This document shows, in pieces, positions 55,150 through 64,000 of a stretch of 64,000 bases of DNA. The first letter of the stretch is position 1. Every line of letters begins with the position of its first letter. Position numbers and translations under genes: made by a program. The DNA is from Turnera subulata (Eukaryota; Streptophyta; Magnoliopsida; Malpighiales; Passifloraceae). Below the pieces are notes generated by a model. That model searched no databases, was not told the origin of the DNA, and saw only the letters and a list, made by a program, of their open reading frames with translations. Location: the NCBI GenBank assembly GCA_028386065.3, contig JAKUCV010006183.1:64952-128951 (forward strand), read 5' to 3'.

Positions 55150-55161
55150 ATATATATAGGC
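55150..55161 (-). promoter_or_regulatory. TATA box of PMEI gene 2
   Basis: CCTATATATATGG on the minus strand, about 85 bp upstream of the start codon. Confidence 0.6.
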
Positions 55162-56817
55162 TTAGCATGGATTGATTAATTTTCAAGTTTCAGTTGGTAT
55201 CTCTAGGTGTAAAGTGATGAATATCTTTAAGTCAAGTCTCTACGAGGAATTATTACTATTCATACATGATCTTCAGACCCAATTTTTATGGGGATTGATC
55301 TTGACTTGGCCCAAGATGGGAAGTAAGAACCAAAATTAAGGACGCAGACCAACAGTTTAAACGGTATAAAGTCAAATGCTATTACTAGACTATATGAAGT
55401 GCTTGACGTGGATTTCACATGGAGAGCTTGCAAAAAATGTAAAGAAACCCTGATACCTCACATGGATTTTTTAAAATATTCGCAAATCTAGGATAGAAGA
55501 AGAGCTTCCCTGCCGTGCGGGAGATGTGCCTACCTACCGTTTGGGTATTAGCAAGTCCAAGAGAAAATGAGTTGCAAAAGCTCAATTAGCCCAATAATTA
55601 GTTGCAATCCCTCCATAAGTAATGGCAGTTGATTGGGCTAATTTGGACCCAAATCGACACTGGCAGGCTTTAAGTCTAGTAGCCTAAGAATACTAAGTCA
55701 CTAGGCACTAGCCACTAGGCATATGTCATGAGTCATGGCATTAAGCTCAATAATCTAATACAGTTTTAATAAGAGAGAAAACAAGGAATTCAAGTTCTTG
55801 TATAATCCATTGGGGGCTCAATATTTTTTTATTCTCTGTCTCAAGAAAACTGGTTTATATACAACATACGGTACTGGTTGTAAAAAAAATTTCCAAAATA
55901 ATATACCATTAGCATTTCGAAGACTTGGTTTTCAATCTTCCTTTTCAAGCCGACAAAAGCAATTCCAACGCCACCTCAGATGGGAATGGGGCAGGAGAAT
56001 TGGATTGCACATAAATTTGATTTATAAGTGTCTTTCTCATCTTACCTGGAATAACGGCGCTCGCCAACTTGACATGTAACATGTCTACGCAAAATTTCAA
56101 ATGATTGGGGTGCTTCACGTGGTTGCTGTTTTTTTTTTTTTTTTCACCAGATTACTCCATTTCCCATTGGCTTGCAGTTGATGTGACACAAACTCCATGT
56201 TGTACATTCCATACATTCCATTTTCTCATTTGATAAACGTGGAGGAGAGATGAAAAGGAAAATGAACAGAGAAACTATAAGTCGACATGTATGATAAAAT
56301 AACTAGCTAAAGTGGGCAAAAAGTGTATAAACTACACTTGAATTAAACCAAGATAATGATTATGGTACGTAAAACTGTGGGTTCAAATCTTATTATTGAT
56401 TAAACATTTTTAAAGCATTACAGATTTATAGCTACACACTAACTGTAAGATCATTGGTGATCTCCGTTCTTGCAGGTAACAACACATGCAACCTGACGAG
56501 TATATATTCTCCACTAACAAACTCACTAATTAATTAATGTGGATAGAACTCCACAGGCTACTCCCGCAACTGAAGTTGCGGAATGATCCGATTCAGGCTA
56601 AGTAGAACTGGTAGGAGATGATTATTTAACTCAAAGGTACTTGAAAAACTTGCTTGCACTAATAGAAACGAGTCACATTGTGATTTGATCACCAAGTGAT
56701 GATCGATATATATGAAACAAGTCTTGGTTAATTACAGATATAATTCAGGCTCAAATCAGAAAGAAACGACTAAAGAAAATCATGGGTACTGTAGTTGTTG
56801 ATACTCCTTAGTAATAA
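55162..56817. other. Intergenic between PMEI genes 2 and 3
   Basis: No gene supported. The frame at 55798-56079 has no recognisable domain. Confidence 0.5.
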
Positions 56818-57414
56818 CTAGTAACTCAACTTGTTTATAAAAGCCAGAGCATTGCTAGTCAGTTTAGCCACATTCTGTATGCTCTTACTAATCTTCTTCT
56901 TCACAGAAGAGCTGACTTTCCACCCATCAAATCCATCAGTGCAGGTATTCTCATCCGTAATGGCAGCACTAACCCAAGTTTTTACATTATCAATCTGAAA
57001 TGCCATCTCTGATGATGAGCCTTTTAGGCTTCCCATTGCCTGCATAGACTGCTTCAGCTCGTCAATGGTGTCTCCAAGTTCAGATATGCAATCCTTAATA
57101 ACAGCAGCGTCGCCTTTGCTTAACCCCTTTTGCTTTGATAGGCTTGTGACCAAGGAAGACGCATCCTTTGCAGCCTTTAGACTCACGGATAATGCACTGT
57201 TGCAGAGGTTCAGGTTGTCATTTTTGATAGTGGAGGCGTAGGGGGAGAGGGATTTGTAGCACAGTTTTGAGTAGGTGGTGGAATTGCAGGCTGTTTTCAC
57301 GAAGTTTGTATATTTGTTGGAAGTTTTGGCGGTAGAGAAGGATGCCGATGATGTTTGAAGAGTAGACAAGATTAGAAGAGAAGAAAGAATATATGCAATA
57401 GTTTTAGCTTCCAT
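56818..57414 (-). CDS. Pectin methylesterase/invertase inhibitor 3
   Basis: An intronless, 198-residue secreted protein with signal peptide MEAKTIAYILSSLLILSTLQ. It has family cysteines in TACNSTTYSKLC, VIKDC and ENTCTDGF plus a fifth (NLNLCNSAL), giving the five-cysteine pattern seen in many PMEIs. It ends LTSNALAFINKLSY. It is more diverged from genes 1 and 2 than they are from each other, so it branched off earlier. It lies in tandem with gene 2 on the same strand, 1.7 kb upstream. Confidence 0.92.
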   Translation of the reverse strand: MEAKTIAYILSSLLILSTLQTSSASFSTAKTSNKYTNFVKTACNSTTYSKLCYKSLSPYASTIKNDNLNLCNSALSVSLKAAKDASSLVTSLSKQKGLSKGDAAVIKDCISELGDTIDELKQSMQAMGSLKGSSSEMAFQIDNVKTWVSAAITDENTCTDGFDGWKVSSSVKKKISKSIQNVAKLTSNALAFINKLSY

Positions 57415-57491
57415 CTTCTAGAATATTGTCTCTTTCTGTTCTCTCTCTGTGATATCTATGTGTATGCATTGAAGTGCTTGTGGAGATGGCA

Positions 57492-57498
57492 ATTTATA
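57492..57498 (-). promoter_or_regulatory. TATA box of PMEI gene 3
   Basis: CCCTATAAATTGCC on the minus strand, about 80 bp upstream of the start codon. Confidence 0.6.
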
Positions 57499-59676
57499 GG
57501 GAAGTGTTATCAGGTGGATACATTTTTTGGTCATTGAATATGAACAGCAAAAATATAGCCTTTATGGGCTGTATAATTCATTTAAAGAAATGTGAACGGA
57601 ATTTGAAGTGATCTTTCAAGAATTCTATTGTGTACCAATAAGCCATATGCATGAATAATGCGATGGCACATGATGATTTCAGAGTTGGTCTTGCATAAAT
57701 AACGGCTTGGTTTGAGATTGAATCAACTAATATTGCGTGAAGCTATGATGCTAATATTAGATGCTAAGGCTTGCGTAGGCATTATAAATTAACGGCGGCC
57801 ACGTGAGGGGTTTGCAATCCTACTGTTGACGGATCCTGTGGTATGTGTAAATTAATTTTGGAATCATTTTAGATTTGGTTTTTCATCACTTTGGCAATTA
57901 CTAATAACACAGCAGCTTGCGAACCTAATTGAATTGTTGGATTTCGATTAACCGTGACTCGAAACTTTTTCTGGGTCAATATATGTTTTCTTTCTAAATT
58001 TGCTTGGAAAAATTGTAATTAGGTGGCTCAACCGGGTCTTTCTTGCTACCATATGTTTCTTAATTATAAGAATTACTAAAGTTTCAACTTCTCTCTAAGA
58101 TCTCGAGATATTAGATCTCAATCTTAATCATATAGAGCCTGATCTTAGGTTATAGGCTTATAGAGATCTAGCTCTGATCTGAAATTTTAATTATATAGCA
58201 TCTTCTTGTCCCCATTGGCGCTTTTAATTATATCGCTAAATTATTAAGAGGAAGTATATATTAATATAAAGTTGTAGAATTGTGTATGAGTTAGGTTTCA
58301 TGCCCTGGAGTAAAGGCCTCGTCCCCCCTTTTGATATATTTTTTTTTCTTTTCATTTGGGTTAAATACACATCCCCTTTGGTTATCATAAAATAAGTAGT
58401 CTATAATATATGTTCGCATCGTAGCACTATATATTTTCTTTCTCATCTTTTTGGTCATGAAGCGTTATATCATCAAATAAAGACTTACTACAAAATAATG
58501 GATCAAGTACGAATGGGAGTTTCTGTTGTACCAGTAATAGTACAAAGCTTCGTCCGAAGAGAGACAGAATTTCTGTTGTTAGTTTTATTCTGTTAATTAA
58601 CTAATCATAGGATTTGAGTAAAAAGAAAGAAAGCTAATCACAGGAAAAGATTATGAAAAAAAGTCGAAACTTAAAGTCAAACCCATCTGGGGAACCTATA
58701 AGATCGGGACATGTATGAATTCTTTAAAATCACTTAAGTTGGCCCCAGAAAAGGAAAAAAAATATTGGAAAAAAATGAGCAAAAAAATTGTAAAGGAAAA
58801 AAAAAAAGGGTCAAACAATTGAAAGGTGGAAAGCGACATATCACGTGTTCCGTGGACTCTGTGGTGCGTGAATCGCTGCTGGACGAAAGGCGATATCCCT
58901 GGGGAGTTTCAATATCAATAATATGTCTATCTGCCGCAAACATGATTTCTCTCATCCTTGAATTTCTTTGCTATATAAAAATTATAATAATAATAATAAT
59001 AGGGGAATCCCTTGGAAATTAAGGTGCAATTAATCAAGACATTAGGTATATGGATATAATTTAGCAATCAAGTCACTTTTCTCTTAATTCATGGTGCTGC
59101 TACGAAGGTTTAATTTATCTCTTGGATTCTCAATTTTGGTTGGACCAAATTTATTAGCCCGAATTTGAAAAAAAAAAAACACACACACAATCCACTAATA
59201 CTCCGCCAACTAATTTGTGCTAACAAAAAAAGAAATCTCAAAAAAAAAAAAATGGTGCTAAAAAAAAGGGAAAAAAAACTCTACATTCACTTTAGCATGT
59301 TAACCTATCTAATTAAAATGGGAATAGGGCGGCAATATTGGAGCACTACATTTTTGTTTAATTTTCAATACACGACACAAACTCTCTTTTTGTATTTGCA
59401 TGAATAATGCATGGGGATATGCAAATACAGTCACCGGATGCCAAGTTCGAACATAAAATTATTCTTTCTTGTAATGTTTCGAAACTAAATTGTTGGAATC
59501 CAATGGATAATATGTATATCAATAATGCCAAATACTAAATTTTCCTACTAAGGGCGTGAGAATACAAAATAAAACTTTCATTCATAATATCATTTTAAAC
59601 ACTTAAAAATACAAAATAAAGCTTAAAAGGATAACTTCCAATAACATTCTTATCCGTGGCTACACATTATATAATA
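57499..59676. other. Intergenic, AT-rich
   Basis: No gene recognised; A-rich frames at 58734-59407 are low complexity. Confidence 0.5.
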
Positions 59677-59829
59677 TTACGGAATCTGGTCGAGCTGGAG
59701 CAAAATTTTGGAGTAGAGCCCATAGAGGAAGTCTGAACTCGGTGTTCGAATGTCTTGGATGATGGCGGTGATGCCCAGGTTGGCAAGGATACTGACGATG
59801 TTTTCGTCAGAACACAATCTTGTCTGCAT
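59677..59829 (-). pseudogene. NUF2-like kinetochore gene fragment (5' end)
   Basis: The minus strand reads MQTRLCSDENIVSILANLGI, then DIRTPSSDFLYGLYSKILLQ and LDQIP before a stop at 59677. This resembles the N-terminal calponin-homology region of the NDC80-complex subunit NUF2 (family pattern: LS..DI...L....I..VTE.DL..P..DFV..LY...L..LD). Only about 50 codons are present and no further exon was seen downstream, so it is probably a truncated copy. Identification is by eye. Confidence 0.45.
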
Positions 59830-59932
59830 CTCGGCCTTAAAGGACCAATTCTTCTCTTTTCTCTACTTTTCTGACCTTTTGCTACTTACAAGTCTACTCC
59901 CTTTCACTGATGCTTTATTGACTCTGAGCCGA

Positions 59933-59940
59933 GCGGGAAA
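59933..59940 (-). promoter_or_regulatory. E2F-type site upstream of the NUF2-like fragment
   Basis: TTTCCCGC on the minus strand matches the E2F consensus TTTSSCGC, about 105 bp upstream of the fragment's ATG, as in promoters of cell-cycle genes. Confidence 0.5.
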
Positions 59941-59944
59941 TGAC

Positions 59945-60228
59945 AGACCTACTAAGCGCCTTCTAGCACTCTCTCTTTTGTTCTTTTTTTTTTCAAGGTC
60001 TTTTTTTTGAAAGTTAGTCAGCCTAAGGTTTATGCACACATATGTGAGAAGAACAACGGACAAATGTCTTTTACAAATTGAAAGAGATGGCTACGGGTTT
60101 GGGCAGGCTTCCTGTTGGTGGTTTTTAAGTTGTAACAACCCCCTTTCAAAATGGTATGCAAGTCATAAAAATGGACTGTAACCTTACATATTTTCAATTT
60201 AATATTAAAAAAAACTTCTAAAAGAACC
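59945..60228. other. Spacer before the nested LTRs
   Basis: No gene recognised. T-rich tracts at 59980-60008. Confidence 0.4.
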
Positions 60229-60400
60229 TGAAACGCTCCGAGCCGTATTTACCGTTAAACACAGTAAACACGTGGGACCACATACTATTACAGTAACCAC
60301 AGTAGTAAATATCACAACTAAAAGTATTAATACAATAAAAGTACATAATACATCAACAGTACTTGTCCCGGCACTGGAGTATTATTACAACAAGCATTAA
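60229..60400 (-). mobile_element. LTR end fragment interrupted by another LTR
   Basis: TGAAACGCTCCGAGCCGTAT followed by TTACCG and ACAGTAAACACG is the minus-strand 3' end of a chromovirus-type LTR, cut after 172 bp by the LTR at 60401. Confidence 0.75.
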
Positions 60401-60710
60401 TGAAACGTCCCGACCCGTATTTACCGTACACAGTAAACACTTGCCGGAACTGTGACGACCCAACCAAACCAAGCCCAGCATACAGTGTATACAACAGTAA
60501 CTCGGGCTCAACAGCCCAAAATAAAAACATTAATAACATCATAATCGGCCCAATGGCCGAACAATAGTAAAAATAATGCACAGCGGAAGACTTAATAACT
60601 CACAAGACACTGTATGCGACATTGATGCAAACTATGGATCCGAGCCCTATCCAAGGGATAACGCCGCAGCCAGTCTGGAATGCATCAAACCTGTACCACA
60701 AATAACTCAT

Positions 60711-60759
60711 CCTACAGGATGAAAGCCCGCAGGTGAGGGGTGAGTCCGAAGTGCTCACC
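60711..60759 (-). other. Twin RNA hairpin, interrupted LTR
   Basis: Hairpin 1 (60759-60739) is identical to the other copies; hairpin 2 pairs CCTGCGGG with CCTGTAGG using two G-U pairs. Confidence 0.65.
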
Positions 60760-60963
60760 GACGAAGGATAGACAATCAATATGCAATACTAAAATTACTC
60801 AAGGTCGAAGACAGGCAAAAACCGCCAAAAATAAAACAAATCAAAAGACTCAAATAAAATTTCAATTTCTAATTTTATCTTTCCGGGCCCCGTCACGGAC
60901 AAGCTAGAGGTCAGACCTGGTCATCAACATATTCCGGGTGCCAGACCAAATCCAGAGAACCCA

Positions 60964-61223
60964 GGGATCGACATCCCAAAAATACAAACCCAGGGATAGA
61001 CATCCCAAAAATAATCACGGGATAGACATCCCAAGCATAGACATGCTTATCACAAGTAACCCAGGTCACGGCCACCACAAAACAGTCTTAAACCATCGAG
61101 TCGTACCACTACTTATCACGTGATAATTATATTATCATCATCAAAATCAAATCACAGGGATCAACATCCCTAACCAAAATACCGGGATAGACATCCCATC
61201 CAAAACCAAGGATCGACATCCTT
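60964..61223 (-). repeat. Covarying hairpin array, interrupted LTR
   Basis: Units GGGAT(A/C)GACATCCC at 60964, 60993, 61019 and 61184, plus AAGCATAGACATGCTT (61033-61048) and AAGGATCGACATCCTT (61208-61223). Stems change in pairs while the loop remains (A/C)GAC. Confidence 0.8.
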
Positions 61224-61759
61224 ATCACAATTTATTATATATTTCATTATTCTCATGGCCAAAGACACGATAATAAATATCCGAAACCCGACGCAGGGGG
61301 ATAAACATCCCAAAAAAACCAAATCAACATACTGGGATAAACTGTAACGACCCGGGTAAAATTTATGTTTTTACCGGGACTATAAAAGCTTTGTACAGTA
61401 ATTTACCGAATAAAAATAATCTTTGGTATATATTTTATGGAAAACCGAGCATCGGATTTCAATTCTGAGCCTCACTCTATACTCCGGATATTTTTGTGGA
61501 ATTTCCGAGACGAGTTGGAATTTTTCGAATTTTTGAAGCTGCGAAAAGACAATTATGCCCCTGGGTAAGTTTTTGACACAGAAGGAGTTAGAAGGGCAGT
61601 TAAGTCATTTTGCTGGTCCAGATATTTTCTAACCAAATATGCAATATTCTGCACCGAAAATTTTCTCCCCCGAATCTCTTTTCTCCCCACTAAAAATTTA
61701 CTTCTCCACTTAAAATATTCCTTGAAGAAAAATTGCAACTCAGCATCTCCTTTCCTGCC

Positions 61760-61766
61760 TATAAAT
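61760..61766 (+). promoter_or_regulatory. TATA box of the plus-strand LTR
   Basis: CTGCCTATAAATTTTC, same context and distance from the LTR start as in the solo LTR. Confidence 0.6.
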
Positions 61767-61789
61767 TTTCTAACATTGCTTCTGTCTGC

Positions 61790-62257
61790 ATCAATCAAAA
61801 TCTAGTAATTTGCCTTGCCTCTGCTCTTCACTGCAATATTATTAGTCTTGGAAAAAAAAAAAAGAAAAGGAAACAAACACTAAACACCAGCCGCCCCGCC
61901 ACACACACAACCCGTCACCAACCACTGCGCGCCACCACCAACCTCCCCGACGCCGTGCCGACCGCCATCACCAGCTCAACCAACGCCTCCCTGCTCGTCT
62001 GCTACCGCCGGAGCCACACGCAGAACCCGACGACAAAGTCGCCGGATCTGCCATCCCCTTCTCGTCTCGTCATCGCTGTAGCCGCCACCTGCAGGTCACC
62101 TTCGCCGCCCGATTCCTCCTCGGCAGACGCTCCCACCACCGACGACCGCCGCTCCAACAGCCACGAAGCCGGCCCTCCTCGCGTCGCGCCCCTCCCTCCG
62201 TCTCCTCGACGCCTCGCCCGTCGCCATCTCGCCGCCGCCGCTGCCCTGCAAGTGAAG
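61790..62257 (+). other. Putative leader exon 1 of the plus-strand LTR
   Basis: From about 30 bp after the TATA box to AAGTGAAG|GTGAGC there is no ATG in about 470 nt. The C-rich part encodes only low-complexity Pro/Ser/Arg/Ala text. First ATG is after the donor (GAAGATGACC). Confidence 0.5.
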
Positions 62258-63244
62258 GTGAGCATAAGGGAAGAAGATGACCCGGATACGGGTCGCGGGT
62301 CTGACCCGGCTGAAAACTGGGTTTGGGCTTTAAGTTTTAGGTGTTGGGCTTAGGCTTAGGGTTTAGAACTTAGGTCTTGAGGCTTTACTTTGGGCTTAAG
62401 GTGAATTGGGTTGGATTTAATTTGGGGCTAAGGATTGGGCTTTGAGTTTTAAGTGTTGGGTTAGGTTTGGGTTTAGACACTGGGCTTGGGCTTGGACCTT
62501 GGCCCAGTCCGGTAATAAATTAAAAAAAAAAGAAAGAAAAGAGAAAAAAAAAGAAATAATCAGTAATAATAATTAAAGTAGGAAATAAAACTGAAAAAAA
62601 ATATACATATATAAATATTTTAGCAAAATAAAGATGGTTGGAAATTTCTTGGAAGTAGAAGTAATAAATAGTAAATAGTAACAATTTACGGAATTAACGA
62701 AATAATTATCCTTTAATGATATTTTTAAGGAATTAAGATAAATGCTGATCTATACGTGCAATTAAATCCTAGGAAAATTATTTTTAATAGTTAGCACCTT
62801 TGAATATAAATTGTGGTAGTAATTTTTGAGGAGAAATAAATGAAAATACGTTAGCAATTGAAGAAATATTTTATGACAAGAATATTTTTGGGAAATACGG
62901 TAGGAAGGTATATACATGGAATATGATTATATTTGTGAGGATAAATGAAATAAGTCCTTGACACAATATTACTTAGAAATATGTAATTAGTCAATAAAAG
63001 TTATTTCGGGAAATACAAACTTATAAAATAAACAAGGAAAGGGTATTATCAAAGTAATACCCGAAATAATAACCAGGTATAAATACAGTATAGAATTTTG
63101 ACGCAGGAATAATAATTAGTGAATGATGATGATAACGGGGTTCATCGGGACGTAAACGTATCGGATTAGCTTTATTTTTACGGTATAGCATCATTTACAT
63201 TTATGTGCATCCTATGTGAATATGTGCTATTATTTGCAATATAG

Positions 63245-63323
63245 GAGCTGATCAGGAACAGCATCCCGAGGAACCGGAGCCGGGACAATTTGAGAACTTT
63301 CAGGAGTAGGGAAATCGGCTAAG
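63245..63323 (+). other. Putative leader exon 2 of the plus-strand LTR
   Basis: A 79-nt block between GCAATATAG|GAGCTG and GGCTAAG|GTGAGG without ATG. Compared with 20585-20510 it keeps an acidic-looking phase (ADxEQ..EEPE) ending in a stop. Confidence 0.55.
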
Positions 63324-63592
63324 GTGAGGATGGATAAACTTTGATATGTCGCACATGATACTGTGTTTGTTCTTCTGTGATTATTTTGCCTGATTGAACT
63401 GCTAAGCCAATTGAGTTTGATTGTGGTATTATTGCTGTTGTGGTTGATTTGTTTATTGTGGAATTATTGTTTTGATGAGATAATTGGATAATTGGAAGTT
63501 GTGTTGACGACTTATTTATCACTAGGAAAGTAGTGGTATGACTGATAGGTTAGAGACTGTTTTGTGGTGGCTATGATCTGGTTACTTATGTT

Positions 63593-63681
63593 AAGCATGT
63601 CTATGCTTGGGATGTCTATCCCGTTATTATATTTTTTTTGGGATGTCTATCCCTGGGTTACTATTTTGGGATGTCGATCCC
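63593..63681 (+). repeat. Hairpin array, plus-strand LTR
   Basis: AAGCATGTCTATGCTT (63593-63608), GGGATGTCTATCCC (63609-63622, 63640-63653) and GGGATGTCGATCCC (63668-63681). Confidence 0.8.
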
Positions 63682-63889
63682 TGGATTGATCTAGCACCCA
63701 GAGCATGTTGATAACCAGGTCTGACCCCTAGCTTGTCCAGTGACAGGGCCCGAAAGATAAAACTTGATAATATTTAAGCATTCTTTTGGTCTTGGCTCAG
63801 TTAATTGTCTAGTTGTTTCTTGATATGATTTTACTGGAATTTATCTCGAAAGTATTGTGTTGCCTGCATATTACTGTTTATCTTTCGTC

Positions 63890-63938
63890 GGTGAGCACTT
63901 CGGACTCACCCCTCGCCTGCGGGGTTTCATCCCGTAGG
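63890..63938 (+). other. Twin RNA hairpin, plus-strand LTR
   Basis: Hairpin 1 63890-63910 (GGTGAG/CTCACC with CUUCGG loop) and hairpin 2 63916-63938 (CCTGCGGG/CCCGTAGG). Confidence 0.7.
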
Positions 63939-64000
63939 ATGAGTTGTTCGTAGTACAGGTACGTGGTTCGGCCAGCCGCTGTTTCTGTTTCACCAGTCCC

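Larger units (their letters stand above)
60401..61342 (-). mobile_element. Chromovirus-type LTR (minus), interrupted
   Basis: Starts TGAAACGTCCCGACCCGTAT; contains an exon 3-like acceptor (GGTACAG|GTTTG, exon base 60690), twin hairpin 60711-60759, conserved TAGCTTGTCC...GGGCCCGGAA block and hairpin array 60964-61223. It stops at the TG of the plus-strand LTR at 61343; the rest, including its leader, must lie beyond that insertion. Confidence 0.85.
61343..64000 (+). mobile_element. Chromovirus-type LTR (plus), runs off the window
   Basis: Starts TGTAACGACCCGGG with palindrome to TTTACCGGG, TATAAAT at 61760, leader exon 1 to 62257, G-rich intron start (62310-62510), exon 2-like 63245-63323, hairpin array 63593-63681, twin hairpin 63890-63938 and an acceptor GTACAG|GTACG at 63958. 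The expected terminus would be roughly 200-300 bp beyond 64000. It is the same subfamily as the minus LTR it interrupts (shared AAGCAT hairpin). Confidence 0.88.

Noticed and set aside
61733..62353. 206-codon plus-strand frame in the right-hand LTR
   Set aside because: It has no ATG in the exon-like part and crosses the inferred splice donor.

Overview
This window is nuclear DNA from a flowering plant, almost certainly a eudicot. The evidence is intron-containing plant genes (an R2R3-MYB, a UMP-CMP kinase, an intronless PPR protein, pectin methylesterase/invertase inhibitors) embedded in a dense mixture of plant LTR retrotransposons, L1-type LINEs and a tRNA-derived SINE. A run of Ns (26060-26592) shows it is a draft assembly. 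I cannot name the species.

Layout. 1-3172: a Gypsy-type LTR inserted in a Tork-like Copia element that keeps its 3' LTR. 4700-6015: R2R3-MYB gene (minus). 6100-18850: gene-poor DNA with LINE pieces, a Gypsy LTR remnant, a Copia LTR, fragments of an unidentified spliced gene and a locally duplicated 0.7-kb segment. 18890-29247: AT-rich repeat DNA carrying a gag-less Tekay/Del-like chromovirus (19365-28368, minus). 29248-31869: related solo LTR with perfect 5-bp target duplication. 33203-33394: SINE. 33980-35907: nine-exon UMP-CMP kinase. 36607-38199: PPR protein of the OTP70 type. 40266-57414: three PMEI genes separated by a nearly intact LINE (41649-47757), a truncated LINE and a degenerate Copia element (48627-54179). 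59677-59940: NUF2-like 5' gene fragment with an E2F-type site. 60229-64000: LTRs of the chromovirus type nested in opposite orientations.

The host genes look like ordinary single-copy loci plus a small PMEI cluster; nothing suggests they form one pathway, although MYB factors of this clade and PMEIs both bear on cell walls.

The most unusual signal is in the long (about 2.6-2.8 kb) chromovirus LTRs. Copies of different subfamilies share one layout although much of their sequence differs: a terminal palindrome, a TATA box about 420-440 bp in, an exon-like GC-rich leader with few or no ATGs ending at a consensus 5' splice site, a G-rich intron start, a second 72-79-nt exon-like block with consensus 3' and 5' splice sites, a tandem array of small hairpins whose stems change by paired substitutions while the loop stays constant, a twin hairpin with a UUCG loop and a compensatory stem change, and a 3' splice site. 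I read this as a structured, alternatively spliced RNA leader carried in the LTR. It is inferred from sequence only.
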